Shown: piece after piece, positions 18,590-30,634 of the stretch | Position numbering within the stretch: position 1 is the first letter of the stretch | How the letters are laid out: each line of letters begins with the position of its first letter | NCBI GenBank assembly: GCA_014529385.2 | Contig: CM043968.1 | Location: forward strand, 9,240,648 to 9,300,647 | Direction: 5' to 3' | From: Adiantum capillus-veneris | Lineage: Eukaryota; Streptophyta; Polypodiopsida; Polypodiales; Pteridaceae | Length of the DNA: 60,000 bases | Made by a program: the position numbers and the translations under genes | Notes under the pieces: generated by a model | Told to the model about the DNA's origin: nothing | The model's database searches: none | Seen by the model: only the letters and a program-made list of their open reading frames with translations

Positions 18590-19320
18590 ACAATATTCCA
18601 TTAGATGTGGACTATTGTTTAGAAATGCAAAAGTCTACGTGCCGGAAATCGATGAGCTTTGACAAAGGCTTTTGTTCGAATGCCACGGTGTTCATAGCGC
18701 TAGGCACCCAGGCATCCAGAGAACTTTAGCATTGGTCAAACGATATTTCTATTGGCCAAGGATGCGTCTTACATAGAGAGCTATGTGAAGAGATGCACTC
18801 AGTGTTAGGTCAATAAGGCAGAGCGCCTTAGGAAAGCTGGCCTGCTACATCCATTAGAAATCCCAAATGCCAAGTGGCAGAGTATTTCTATGGATCTTAT
18901 TGTTGGTTTCAAATACTAGTCGTTGCAATGATGCCATTTGGGTTGTGGTCAATAGACTCACAAAAAGGGCGAAGTTTATACCAACGAAGTCGACAGTAAA
19001 AAGCCATGAGTTGGCAATTTTATTTGTCGATCAGCTTTACAAGTTGTATGGTGTGCCAGAGGAGATCGCCAGTGATCGCGATACCAAGTTCATTGGTGAT
19101 TTTGGCAAGATGTGCTCGCTCACCTTCGGACGACGTTGAGTATGTTGTCCTCTGATCATCCTGAGTCCGACGGACAGACTGAAAGGATGAATCGGACGTT
19201 AGAGGACATGTTGAGGGCTTATGTCTCTCACAGGTAGTCTCATTGGGAAAGGTACCTTCCACAATTAGAGTTTTCCCACAATAGTAGCAAGCATTTTGCT
19301 ACTGGATTTAGCCCGTTCAT
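18590..19320 (+). pseudogene. Gypsy integrase
   Basis: A degraded H2C2 zinc region (ECHGVHSARHPGIQRTL, YFYWPRM) precedes the catalytic core: DAIWVVVNRLTKRAKFIPTK, VDQLYKLYGVPEEIASDRDTKF, then a frameshifted HP-SPTDRLKG and NRTLEDMLR-like segment. Integrase would insert the cDNA into the genome. Frameshifts and stops make it inactive. Confidence 0.85.
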
Positions 19321-19324
19321 ACTG

Positions 19325-19942
19325 ATGTATGGATTCGAGCCTAAATCCCCGATTGCTTTTGGCTTAGAGAAAGTCAAGGATCGCCAAGCTCATGATTTCT
19401 TGTATGATATGCAAGAGATGCTCGAATTGGCCAGGCATGGTATAAGGACAGCTCGTGATCGAGTTACTACTTATGCTAAAAAAAAGAGATCTCCAAGGAC
19501 TTTAGAAGTGGGACAATGGGTCTATCCGAAGATACCCAAGGATTCCAAGACTATGCGAGTTGGAAAGCATTATAAGCTTTTAGCTAGATATTGTGGTCCA
19601 TTCTTGATAGCAAAGAAAATTGGCCAAGTTGCCTATAAACTGGCTCTTCCTTCGGATGTTAGTGTGCATCTAGTGTTCCATGTCAGCCGCCTTAAAGAAA
19701 AATTAGGCAAAGTTTATGTTATTGTGCCTATCGAGGAAAATGTATGGCAAGATATGAAAACTGAGTGTATTCCTCGAGAACCAAAGGCTGTTTTAGATCA
19801 TCATACCCGTCATTCACGCCAAAAAGCTTATGATGAGTACGTTATTAAAAGAAAGGGTCGACCCGAAAGGTTTGCTACTTGGGAATCAGTTAGAGCTTTG
19901 AAGGCTCAGTATCCCCACTTCATTGATGAGGGGACATCTTAA
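19325..19942 (+). pseudogene. Gypsy integrase C-terminus with chromodomain
   Basis: This 205-codon open frame is the best-preserved part of the element. It starts YGFEPKSPIAFG, then RDRVTTYAKKKRSPRTLEVGQWVY, the GPFLIAKKIGQVAYKLALP block, LVFHVSRLKEKLG and a chromodomain-like end (EYVIKRKGRPERFATWES). Chromodomain-type tails steer Gypsy (chromovirus) integration to marked chromatin. It is followed directly by the polypurine tract. Confidence 0.85.
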
Positions 19943-20127
19943 GGAGGCAAATATGTTATGTCCCGCTTACAAGAGAGGGGATTTGGCTAAGACACCGTCG
20001 GGATGGGCATCCGGTGTCCGGGCAGACGTAGGGTGAACCCAACTAGTGTGGCCGGCCACTATTATAAAAGGGAGGCCAGGGCCTCATTTGTAGTTATCGA
20101 CCCCCACTGGCAGTATGATCGGCTTGT
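19941..20127 (+). mobile_element. Polypurine tract and start of Gypsy 3' LTR
   Basis: Bases 19941-19950 (aaggaggcaa) precede TGTTATGTCCCGC at 19954, a typical LTR start. The LTR is cut at about 20127, where minus-strand family-R sequence begins. It contains a TATA-like ttataaaaggg at about 20063. No second copy of this LTR was found upstream of gag. Confidence 0.65.
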
Positions 20128-21351
20128 ACACAATAGAGGGCGGTACTATTTCAATTACCTATTAACTTTACACAAAGCACTTGTGAAGAAAAGAGCACAC
20201 AAATGCATCCAGCGACTAGAATGTCACTGCGCACACAAGACTGACACCCTGTAGGCCCCAAAGATTGGCACCCCTTTTGGTATTTCTTTATTCAATTGAA
20301 AGTAGACGATCCAAACACTTAGATCAAACTCTCACAAAGCTGTCCAAACCTAGCGAGTGCTGAAAATGCAGGTTTCCAACCTGATTTCGGTAGCATAACA
20401 GCACTAAAAGCTCTGTAGGTCAAAAGTACCTGTCTAGGATGGATTCCCTTGCATTTTAGAAGCTTTCCGGTGAGCTGTGACAAAACTTCAGCATGTTGTA
20501 ATTCCCTGTTTTGTCACTGCCAAGTGCCCAAAGCCTTGTCTAAGCCTGCCAAGGCCTTCCCGAGGCTCCCCTGGTGTTCTCTTGCAGTTTAGGTGTGAAA
20601 CCCTAAACCTGCAGAAAAACACACCAGGCTGTAATTCTCTGTTTGTATCGTTTTTAGCGAAGCGAACACATCTACGCGTGTCCCAAGGGCTCCCACACGC
20701 AATGGGACAGTTCCCCTGTAAATTGGACGTGTTTTCATACGAGAAAATTCACCAAATTCGTAATCTTTCATAATGGAACTGTGCGTACCTGTGGGGGATT
20801 AGCAATTAGCTAATCCGGATCCTATTCTGAAGGCTCTTGCCTTGGCAAACGCGTATAAAACCCTCAAAACTGTACATGATCATCTAAGTAGCCCAACTAG
20901 CGGGGCATTATTATATGTGCAAAAGGGGAGAGAGAGATGCACGAGAGCAGATTATCGCGCTACATGAGACAAAGGAGAAGGCAAGCTTTCCATTAAAGGT
21001 GCGAACCTGTATCCACTACTCACACACACACTAAAAGTCACAATGAAAAGTGTCCAGTTTGCCCCTATTGAGTTAATTTCCTAGTTCCCACCAAGTTATA
21101 AAGTTGTGACTTGCCGAGTGGCCCAAATTCCATTTGACCCACATAGGCTTCCATACTCATCACAATTCAATGCTAATTGACCCGACTAATCCTAGAATGA
21201 CCGACCTAGACTCCCGATGTGAGAAACCTGTTTGGCCACAGCCGTTTCACACTGGCCATGCAATGTCGACTTGCACCTTTTCAAGGGTTCCGAGGAAAAC
21301 AAATAAAAAGAAAATAAATAAAAATATGTAGTACATTTAAAGAAGGCAACA
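20128..21351 (-). mobile_element. Family-R LTR, copy 2
   Basis: This is the longest R copy in minus orientation. Its low-coordinate end matches the LTRs at 44600 and 53130 (agagggcggtac), and AATAAA on the minus strand lies at 20287-20292. The middle matches 45290-45690. The high-coordinate end (21040-21351) matches 25850-26150 and 46610-46890. Orientation is inferred from copy 5, which follows a polypurine tract. Confidence 0.6.
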
Positions 21352-21360
21352 GGCAACAGC

Positions 21361-22664
21361 CACCCTATGTGTCCGTGGACAAGCTACAGTATGATCAGGG
21401 TTCAGTCAGTCCAGTCAGTCTAGATTTAGAAGTGATCTGGCACTTTTGTGAGTCTATTCGTAGACCGTGCATGCACAGTCACTTAGTATAGATGCATATC
21501 CTCTGGTTGCACACAGCATGATCATAAGCATTCCCATCAGAATCCATCCGAATTAGTTAGGGGAATTTTCCAGTGGTTTTAGCCTATTTTCCTTATTTTT
21601 GACATTTTTCACTTATTAATTTAAGTGACTTTCCAACAAAAGTAGGTAGGGCAATTTGGGTAAGAAAATATATAAGCAAACGAAAGCTAGCAGTATTTGG
21701 CAGAAGAGGCAACAGGAGCCAAGCTCAGCAGGCCACTTCTCATCAAGACCTTGGTGGACTTCCCTCCAAGCAAGAAGCAAGATCCCCCCGCAAGATCCTC
21801 TCCAGTCTAGCGTTTTTTGAAAAGCCATTGCTGCCTGGCGTTTTTGCACCATCAACATCACCGCCAGCAGAAGACCACAAGCAGCTAGCGTTTTTGGAAA
21901 ACACAAGCCTAGCGTTTTTGAGATCCATCAGCCTAGCGTTTTCACTCAGCATCATCGCCAGTACCCCCATCAGCCAGCGTTTTGAAAGACCTTCCCTAGC
22001 GTTTTTGGAAACACATCAGTCTAGCGTTTTTGCATGTCCCAGCGATTGCAGATTTGCAGCATTTATGACCTCAGCCGGCAGCGTTTTTCAGCCATGAAGT
22101 ACCCGCAAGTTCAGCCCTAAAGAGTAGCAGATTCAGCCCGGAAAGACCCTTAGTTTCAGCCCTTAAGAACCTCAGTTTTCAGCCCTAAACCTGCAGAATT
22201 TCAGCGACAAAGACCAACAGAATCAGCCCCAAAACCAGCATTTTGGATTGTAGCAGATTTCAGCCCATAATGTTTTTGGACAGCAGATAAAAGATTGCAG
22301 ATTTCAGCCCTTAGGTCGGTGTCGGCATCCCTGTCGTCATCGTCAACATAGCCTAGACTTGCATCAGTCACATGCATTCAGTTTGTACCAGTTTGTGCAA
22401 TCATAAGTAGACCACTCTCGCCGACGAGAGTGGGGCCTTTGGAGGAGGATTTTACAACGTCTCTGGTGTGGTATCTCTCTTCTCTCTATCTCTCAGTCTC
22501 ATACACTTGCACGCACAGTGTCCATTCACTTTGTTTGTGATCATAGCATTCTCTTATAAAGAAACGAAAGGCTCTACCTTCCATAAGAACAAAAGGAACC
22601 TTGAGCACAGTTCGGAGCACTCATCTTGAGCAAAGCGCAAACATTCATTCTGCTGCACCTAACA
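21361..22664 (+). mobile_element. Solo LTR of the gag-only element family
   Basis: It matches the LTRs at 38169-39353 and 42765-43942 from gtgtccgtggacaagc to the terminal CACCTAACA. About 20 bp of the 5' end are missing. It has a TATA box (aatatataagc, about 21667-21677) and nine AGCGTTTT-type repeats in the next 400 bp. No primer-binding site follows, so it is a solo or truncated LTR. It interrupts the C-terminal side of the hAT element. Confidence 0.8.
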
Positions 22665-22714
22665 CGAGGCTATTGCCCTCGTAAAAGAAGCACCGATGCC
22701 GTTCATGTAGTTGG

Positions 22715-24560
22715 TGAACTCTCTCTCTATCTAAAGTTGATCATCCTTTGAAAACATGAGCCCAACATACTCAAATTGTTTTGTGTTAAGGAAGGTATCA
22801 CTCCATAGCTCTGGCGACCTGTAGAGAGGATGAAGCATGGCGGCCATCGCAAGGATGGAACGGCTCATGAAAGTCCATCGTCTCTCCACACACTCCAATA
22901 TATCGGATCATCTGAAAATTGAATTGAGCATAGCAGTTAGAGTCCATAGTGTACACTCAATCATTGATAGATAGTATCATAGTAGTACATAAAGGGGGAA
23001 CCTCTTACCGATCAGCAATCAATAAGGAGCATTTGGAGATATGATGTTTCATCTACAAAAACAGATGAAAGACTAGACCCAAGGTCGATCCCTCCATATC
23101 CGTAAGTCGAAGGAGAAGGTACACAGGCCGAAGTGCCACTGAAAGAGCATGCACCTCCTGCCAAAAACTCTCATCAAGGATCCGCCTCTGCGAGTGCTTT
23201 GTAGGCTCCTCCTTGGATTTAGACATGTGCCGCCATTTTGGATCCACAACTCTCTGAAGGAGTGGATCTTTAAGCTTGTAGAGCCTCTGCAAAACCAAGT
23301 AAATGTACGCAAACCTCGTTTTGGAAGGTCGCACCATATGCAAAGTGCTATGGCTGCGAAAAATAGCAAGAGCCTTATGCTTTTTGCGGAAGAACATGGT
23401 GACCTTTGTAGCATCTGCAACTATGGGCTTCACCCATGAAAGTTTCCCAATATCCTCCATAAGCAAATCTAAACAATGTGCAGCACATGGAGTCCACACT
23501 ATGCCAGGAAACTCTTCCCTCGACCATCATTCCCATTGCCTTGCAATTTGTCGCATTATCTGTCACCACCTGCACAACATTCTCCTTGCCAACCTCCTCT
23601 ATCGCTGCTTTGATGTGACCATATATAAACTCAGTTGTGATCTTCTCCCCTGCTTTTCCTGCATCCACAGCATGCAAGAAATAGGTGCCCAAACAAGAGG
23701 ACACAAGAATATTTATTATGTGGCGTCTGCGAATGTCGGCCCACCCATCTGAGATAATGGTGCATCCAAACTCCTTCCATCTTGCTTTCACTGGAGTAAG
23801 TGCCTTTTCAATTAAGGCCTTTTGCTCATCTGACATGGTGGTCTGGATCTTGGTGTAATCAAGACCAGTCCATGTGTCAGTCGGCCCAACCTGTGCAATT
23901 GCTTTTACCATTCTTTTCCATTGATCTGTGCGCAAAACATTGAAAGATATGTTGCACTCAACATATCTCCATCTCTGTCACCCTCTAACGCTCTTTAGTC
24001 CAAGATTCCAAAGAGATGCGACTAGGCAAAGTGGTCTGCTTTGGTTTGTCAGATGTACCTAAATCACATGGCAAGAGGTCATCATCATCGTCGCCAACAC
24101 GTGCCCTCTTCCTGCCAACAAGGGGTTGCGTGGAAGCCGAACCTTCCCTGACCTGTGTCTACGTACCCACACTCTCCAAGTCTCTAACAAAAGCATCGTG
24201 TAAAGCATTCTGCATGCTGGGAGTACCTTGCACTATAGGTGCACCACCCGGAAAATACTCCTCAATGTGTTGGTCTCCCAAAGACTTTGGTATTTTTTCA
24301 CATGCACCAATTTGATCGGTGCACCCAATGCCGGTCAAGTGCCTCTTGACTCGCGTTATGGTATTGGTGTGTTGGATCCTGCAATACTTGCATTGCCATA
24401 AGCACGTGCCGGAACCTTTCTGGGAAGCAATCGTGATTACGCTCAACACATTAGTGTGGAGTTGCCATTTGGGGTTGGTCTTGCGCGACACTGATGAATT
24501 TCTACAAAGAGTGCAAACACATGAGGAATAGAGGGAGGGGGGTTGCAAAGAGTACACGCA
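22715..24560 (-). pseudogene. hAT-family transposase (BED finger, DUF659, RNase H-like core)
   Basis: The N-terminal BED zinc finger is at 24460-24290 (CKYC, then RVKRHLTG). Next is a basic/acidic linker (KRARVGDDDDD) and a DUF659-type domain with catalytic-site motifs CTIISDGW and QVVTDNATNC (23935-23375). After a frameshift near 23500 come TPCAAHCLDLLMEDIG, MFFRKKHKAL and KTRFAYIYLVLQRL (23499-23053). A last block (RRWTFMSRSILAMAAMLHPLY, about 22900-22740) follows a probable intron at 23050-22912. The hATC dimerisation end is missing because LTR sequence begins at 22664. The protein would cut and paste its element. Confidence 0.85.
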
Positions 24561-24832
24561 ACATAGGAAGAAAGAGTGGAACGAGCAAGAAAGAGAGCGG
24601 AGCTTACCTTTCTACGTGGGAAAGGCTCAGGTACAAGTCTCTATACTCCTGTCTGTGAACTTCTCAGCAGTCTGCTGCTCTCTGGAAATCTGAAATCGTT
24701 ACGTGCAACAAGAATGAAGCATGCAACCCTTGGCTATTAGCCTTCCAAACCACCCAAAAGCCCAAAATGGCTCGCGTTCCGATTCTGCACCATATCGCTA
24801 CCAATTCGCCCAAATTGGATTGCTCCCATCTT

Positions 24833-24908
24833 ACTGAACCGTACGGAACCGTACCGTACGATTGTACCGTACAGAAAGATTCCGTATGTACATACGGATG
24901 CAACCTTG
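24833..24908 (-). promoter_or_regulatory. hAT terminal and subterminal repeats
   Basis: The segment holds four cgtacgg/ccgtac motifs in 40 bp and the perfect 16-bp palindrome CCGTATGTACATACGG (24882-24897). It ends at 24908, where Gypsy integrase sequence resumes. On the minus strand the element would start CAAGGTTGC. Subterminal clusters of short palindromic repeats are known transposase-binding sites in plant hAT elements such as Ac. The 8-bp target duplication cannot be checked because the other end is lost. Confidence 0.55.
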
Positions 24909-25802
24909 TCTAGGACAATGGAATTTGCCTCTTCTAATTGTCCATCAATTTGTGGATGAAACGAAGATGAACACTCTAGCATAGTGCCCATATTCTCAAA
25001 CAATGCCTTCCAGAAAAGACTCGTCATACGTGGATCCCTGTCACTCTGAGGCATCCCGTGATACTTAAAGATATTGCTCATAAACATCTTGACCATGTGT
25101 TATGGCTTTATCTTCTTCCTAACAAGAATGAAATGGGCATGTTTCCTTAACCTTCAAATGATAGTCCAAATCCCATCATTGCCTGTTTGCATTCTTGGAA
25201 GATCAAAGATAACGTCCATCGCTATGCTTTTTCATGGCCTACCAGGGATCGGCAATGGCTGCAACAATCCCGGTTGCTTTTACTTGCCAAATTTAACTTT
25301 TTGACATACTACGCATGATCTTACAAATGTGTCAACATCTTGACATAAAGCTGGCCAATAGAAAAATGCCTCAACCCCTTTCACTGTCACATCAATTCCA
25401 CGATGCGCAGCATATGGTGGAGCATGACTTTCCATCAGAACCTTTGGCCGTAACTGTTTAGTAATGCATAGCTTTCCATGCATCATGAGAAAGTCATTCT
25501 TAAGCATATAGTGCTCATGATGTTGCCCATCAACAAGTTGATCATAGATCCTTGCAAGATCTGAATCTTTAGCATACTATGTCTTCATTTCATCTAGTTC
25601 ACAATGGTACAGAATTGGCACTACTGAAATTTGGGACTTTTGTGACAACGCATCAGCCACCACATTCTTTTTCCCTTGCACATGCACAATCTGAAAGTGA
25701 AACATGACAAGATGTTTGCCCATCGCATGTGTTTCTCAGACAACTTCGTTTGTGTGAGAAAATATCGCAAGGTTTGATGGTCTGTTTGGACAACAAAATC
25801 AG
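24909..25802 (-). pseudogene. Gypsy RNase H-integrase fragment
   Basis: Minus-strand blocks run from RNase H (FVVQTDHQTLRYFL, ADALS) through the H2C2 zinc domain (APPYAAHRGIDVTVKG, FFYWPAL, FVRSCVVCQKVKFGK at 25507-25280) to the integrase core (FKYHGMPQSDRDPRMTSLFWKALF, then HPQIDGQLEEAN). It is close to the Gypsy at 36-38 kb. It ends at 24909 within the core, at the hAT boundary, and at 25802 against family-R LTR sequence. Confidence 0.85.
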
Positions 25803-26150
25803 TTGAGGTGTCCTACAGGTTGCTCTTTTTATGCCAAGTGTCCAGTTTGCCCCTAGCCCCTTTTGAGTTAATTCCCTAGTTCCCACCAACTTATAAAGTT
25901 GTAAGTGACTTGCTAAGTGGCCCAAATTCCATTTGGCGCACACAGGCTTCTATACTCATCAGAATTCAGTGCTAACTGGCCCGACCAGTCCCAAACTGAT
26001 CGACCTAGACTCCCGATGTGAGAAATCTGTTCGGCCGCAACCGTTTCACACTAGCCATGCAATGTCCACTTGCACTTTTTCAAGGGTTCCAAGGAAACCA
26101 AGTAAAAAGAAAATAAATAAAAATATGTAGCACATATTTAAAGAAGGCAA
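25803..26150 (-). mobile_element. Family-R LTR, copy 3 (partial)
   Basis: It matches 21040-21351 and 46585-46890, including the aagaaggcaacagg end. Only the outer (U3) part is present. Confidence 0.6.
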
Positions 26151-26169
26151 CAGGAAAAATACACCTCTT

Positions 26170-26400
26170 GGAGACCGGCAGAGTGCCAGTGGTTAGCCCA
26201 TAGGCTAGGAGTACGCGAGGTCACCTCGAGGAGGTGAGGCCGGGTGGTATGGGACGCTCGGTCTTACAGGTGGACATCTATGTCCTCGAACGCTGGGCGT
26301 GTTGCTGGATGGTGGCTATGGTCGGGCGGTTCGTCCAAAGCGTGTCTATAGGAGATCCGTGTAGCCAAGAGATCCTCTCCGAGTGTTTGTGTCACCTCAG
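26170..26400 (+). repeat. LTR-like repeat, inverted match to 35149-35345
   Basis: The cctcgaggaggtgaggccgg, acgctcggtcttacaggtgg and gtgtagccaagagatcctct blocks recur in reverse at 35160-35340, where they abut a primer-binding site. This suggests an LTR 3' part. Confidence 0.5.
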
Positions 26401-26424
26401 CTAAGATGCCTTGAAATTGGCCAC

Positions 26425-26426
<2 letters not shown>

Positions 26427-26492
<66 letters not shown>
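26427..26492. repeat. (GA)n microsatellite
   Basis: About 66 bp of uninterrupted GA, among the longest simple tracts in the window. Confidence 0.95.
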
Positions 26493-26495
<3 letters not shown>

Positions 26496-27029
26496 GTTTT
26501 AAGTCTATTAACGGTCAAAGTTGTCCTATGAGACAAATCAAATACACATGTGTGTCCTCCATGTATCGAGAAAGGACAGAAGTAAAAGTAACAAATGTGG
26601 TCATGTGTTAAGGGGGGAGGGGGTGATCCATGGGAGGCTACAAGATACATGTTGTATGAGGGAAAAAAGGGGGGGGGGGTTCTATCTCTAGGGGGTATGG
26701 GTGCACATCTATATGTTCATAGAAGTACAATCATGAAATGCATCAAGATGACTAGCTCCATCCTATGTCAAACTAGGGGTGCAATATCTTGTACATGGGT
26801 GGGTGTGGCGTAAGGACTGAGCGTATGATCGCAGTTGGGGCTACCAACAACTGAGCAAATCTAGCCTTAGCTGCTTGGTGGTGGCGAGTCTGGATCTCTT
26901 GGATCCTATGTGATGGAGTCTCGGAGCTTTGTATCCTGAAGCTCGGGGGCGTCTCCTAGCTCTGACCCTCTCAGTCTGCTTTAGGGTGCTCTCCATGTGC
27001 GTGTCAAGTGGCAGTAGGGTTGCCATCTT
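26493..27029. other. No recognised feature
   Basis: Contains G-rich runs (about 26610-26690) and short open frames without family similarity. Confidence 0.3.
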
Positions 27030-27350
27030 CTGAAAGAATTATGTGAGATGTGACTCTTTAATGCCCCTACAAGTGCCAACAGTATCTCTCTATGTCTATG
27101 TATCTCCACTAGAAAACGACCAAACTGGCGTTGATCTCAGGACTCCATGATCTATCATAGGGTCTTGTAAAAAGAGTCTCATCTATCTTTGATACTTTGA
27201 CATGCTCTACATCTGCAAAACAGATGCTCCTCGTCCTCAATCACCCTCTCTGTGCAAAGCTAGCAGAACCTCTCATCAGGGGGGTATGAGGAGCTCTTCT
27301 TGTCTCTATCTCTAGCCGGAGTGATGATACTCAGAGCTGACCAATCGCCA
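27030..27350 (-). pseudogene. LINE ORF2 C-terminal zinc-binding remnant (zf-RVT-like)
   Basis: The minus strand reads ERFC-LCTERVIEDEEHLFCRC, with one stop in the first CxxC. It resembles the C-x2-C...H-x-C motif at the end of plant LINE ORF2 proteins. The surroundings are too degraded to follow RT upstream. Confidence 0.4.
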
Positions 27351-27820
27351 CTCGTGAGCTATGTGGAATGTATGTATCCAAGTAGTGCAGTCTCTAAATA
27401 AATCCCTTGTTTAGCATGGTCAAGAAGTGCTCAATGTAATACACCATCTTCAAAGGAAGAGGCACGTCTCTCTAATACAGATCTACCATAGATCCTCTCT
27501 GAGTAGTGTGTTATCTCACTATGTGAGAACTCAATGAAGGGTGAGTTCTCAGTTCGGGTCATACTGGAAGGGTGGTAATCTATCCATGTCTAGTCCATGT
27601 GCTCCAAACCACTCTCTCTCACCTACGAGTACCAAGACACCTGCTCGCTTGACTCTGAAATTTGTCTGGAGGTGCCGTGTGAGTCTATTTGATGGCATCT
27701 CTCTCATCCTTTAAATGAGGCAAACTGTTTGGAAAATAGCCTTGACTAGCATGGGTGGAGTGGCTAATTTTGGTCTAATAATGTCGTGTGGTATTGAGTG
27801 TTAGTCCCTCACCGGATCCA
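27351..27820. other. No recognised feature
   Basis: Degraded sequence, possibly older LINE sequence continuing on the minus strand. Confidence 0.25.
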
Positions 27821-28922
27821 TCCTGCACACATGCCAGTCACACAAAGGCAAGCATAGAAAGCGGACATCAGACTCACCTTCCAACCATAGAGCCAATACG
27901 AGCTCACCCCTAAGCCTAAGAGCCTGTAGCTAACGGGCTCCAACAAGCCCACACCAAGCAGGTGTGTGGGTAGAGCTGCCAAGGACCCAGAGTCCAAGAG
28001 TGGTGATCACACAAGATGTCTCACAAATGAGACCTTTGTCCTATTTATAGGACTTTTTAACCTCCTTTTTTTAACCTCCCTTCAACTAAGGGTCATTCAC
28101 ATGCATGTCAGTTCACACTGGCCAGACATATTGCAGGCGCCCATCCTGATGTCTAGGGATGTAATAGTTCTCTGCTTAGTTTTAATTGTTGTCCTCAACA
28201 ATAACCTCAGCCACGAAACCGTGGAAAAGACTCTTCAACGAACGTACTGGTTCCCAAGTAACACTTCCCCCCTTATTTTTAATTGTTGTTCCTCAACAAT
28301 ATCGTCGGTAATGAAACTGGAAAAACTCATAACCGGGAAAACGACTCTTCAATGAGCGTACTGGTTCCCAATTAGCCCTTGACTCAGGTCGATGCTTCCA
28401 CTTCAATAAAACTGTGTGAGTTGAAAATTATGATACACACTCATTCGAGACGTCCCCGGATGCAGTTCTCAGGCGCACATGCAATGCAAACACAGATTCC
28501 TCGCAGAAAAGCATCTACTCTTCCCGAAAAACACTTAAAAATATTCCGCTTTTTAGAAAAAGCTTTTCAAAACCCATCTTTATTCCTGTGCTTGCGTCTT
28601 TACACGTGATCCCTTTTCCAGTTCGGGTTTCCTGCCAGACCAACGACATATTCCCTTTTCGATGCTCCGTCACCCATCACGTGACGCATCAGGAATATCA
28701 GTTTCCCGGTCTCTCCTACCAAACTAACGGTACAGGCCCTTCATGATGCTTAATGTCACCCAGCATATGACACATCAGAGTTGTCCGTTCCTGATGGATT
28801 TTAATGATTCTCGTAGATCTACAGTTCCTAACCTTACAGTTTAAGAGCACACATTTAAAATATCCTAATTTTAATACAAATAAATTTCTCAAAGAAATAA
28901 GAAAATAGTCCATTTAGCTACA
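27821..28922 (-). mobile_element. Probable 3' LTR of minus-strand Gypsy
   Basis: On the minus strand a purine-rich agccagaggga precedes TGTAGCTAAATGG at about 28922, directly after the chromodomain end. That marks the LTR start; the other end is not defined. The block ttgttgtcctcaacaataa and its variant recur at 28188-28206 and 28284-28302, showing a local duplication. Confidence 0.45.
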
Positions 28923-28929
28923 TCCCTCT

Positions 28930-30160
28930 GGCTTCTAAATAATTGTCCTCAATTGTAGTGCTTGTATAAATCCTTCCACAATCTCGGGATAAGATGCTAA
29001 TTCCTGCTCGATCATCCATTGAGCGTGTAGAGTAGAATAATTCTTGAACTTTACCAAATACTTCCGCATAATCGTCCCGGACTTGAGTGGCCGCTCTTGA
29101 TCATAAATGATCTACTCCAGTTGAAGTATTTCTTTCATTTCCTCAACCTCTGGAGGTTCCTCAGCAATAGGCTAACTTGGAGACAGTCCCACATATGGCC
29201 GCGGTGAACTAACATGGAAATCATTGTGGATCTTCCAATTAGATGGTAGTTCTAATCGAAACGTCACATCGTTCACTTGGTCAATTATCTTAAACGGCCC
29301 ATAATAACAACTGGAAAGTTTTATCACTTTCCCTTTATGAGTCTTGCCTTCTCAAACTTGAGTAAGACTAATTGACCGACTATTAAGTCCAGATTCCTTC
29401 TGTGCTTGTCCGTAGATTTCTTATGTTTTTCCTGAGAGCGCAAAATCGCTCTTTTAACTTGCCCGTAGGCCGTGTCTAAATCTCGGACAAACTCATCTGC
29501 TGCAAAAATCTTATCCTTAGTGATAAGGATCGGTGGAAGCAAAGGCTTACCATAAAGAATCTCAAAAGTACGAATGTACGGTAATGTTATACACGTACTC
29601 GACAAGGGGCAAATACTTCTCCCAATCAGACTGTTTAAATCTGTCCACAACGGTCCAGATCGCATCATTTTCAATCTAAGTCTTTGGGAGATCCATAATA
29701 AAATACATAGCAATACTCTCCTAGGGTTGATCATGCACAGGCAAAGGTTGGAGTAACCCAGACATCTTATGCCGATCGTACTTTACCTTTTGGCAAACCA
29801 AACATTCCCTGACATATTGATCAATGTCTGCTTTAAGGCTTGGCCAAAAGAAATACCTTTCCAATGCTAAAGTCATAGGGAGAATTCCTCGATGACCCGC
29901 ATAGGGTGAAGCATGTGCTTCTTCCATGATTTTCTTTCTCAATGGTGTCGCCACGCAAATTGCTTAATGGTGATAGAGGTAACCATCCCAAATGGAATAG
30001 GGATATTCATTCTCTCCGTTCTGCAACTTACTCCAAATAGAGGAGAAGTCTGGGTCATTCGGATACAACTCTGGAAGTGATTCCAATTCTTGATGATACG
30101 CAGAAGTAACTGCATTCACCCTAGGCCGTTTAGACAATGCGTCTGCAGCCACATTCTTAC
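28930..30160 (-). pseudogene. Gypsy integrase with chromodomain
   Basis: The order on the minus strand is RNase H tail (ADALSKRPRVNAVT) and H2C2 zinc domain (ASPYAGHRGILPMTLALERYFFWPSL, VRECLVCQKVKYDRHK). A degraded core follows, then [27 protein letters not shown], a frameshifted [14 protein letters not shown] block and a chromodomain-like YLVKFKNYSTLHAQWM end near 29060. The element is dead through stops, but the architecture is complete. Confidence 0.85.
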
Positions 30161-30484
30161 TCCCAGCCGTATGAAGGATCTAGAAGTGAGACATGGACAA
30201 AAAGTTGGCCCATCTCATTTGCTTCTCAGGTAATTTCCCTTGCATAAGGAAATACCGCAAACTCTGATGATCAGTTTTGATCACAAAATCCGCTCCTAGA
30301 AGGTAGTGCTTCCAGGTAGACAAGGCGTGAATCACAGCCATAAGTTCCTTCTCGTAGATTGAGGTATGCAATTGTGCATCCTTAAGCCGTCTACTTTCAT
30401 AAGCCACTGCATGGGCTTCTTGTTAAGCACTACACCGATTCAATCACTTGAAGCATCTCACTGAACCTCGAATAATTTAGTAGT
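30161..30484 (-). pseudogene. Gypsy RNase H, C-terminal part
   Basis: The frame AYESRRLKDAQLHTSIYEKELMAVIHALSTWKHYLLGADFVIKTDHQSLRYFL is preceded, with stops, by FEVQ-DASSD-IGVVL. Upstream of FEV the sequence is interrupted by a foreign insert (30485-30852); the connection domain resumes beyond it. Confidence 0.85.
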
Positions 30485-30573
30485 TTGCATGGCAAGATTG
30501 CTTTTATATTGTAAGGCTTTTCACAAAACATACACAATACAATATAGCATGTGTTATTTTTGAAGTTGTGTCG

Positions 30574-30634
<61 letters not shown>

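Noticed and set aside
24016-24315. Plus-strand 99-codon frame opposite the hAT transposase
   Set aside because: Antisense shadow of the BED-finger and linker coding region.
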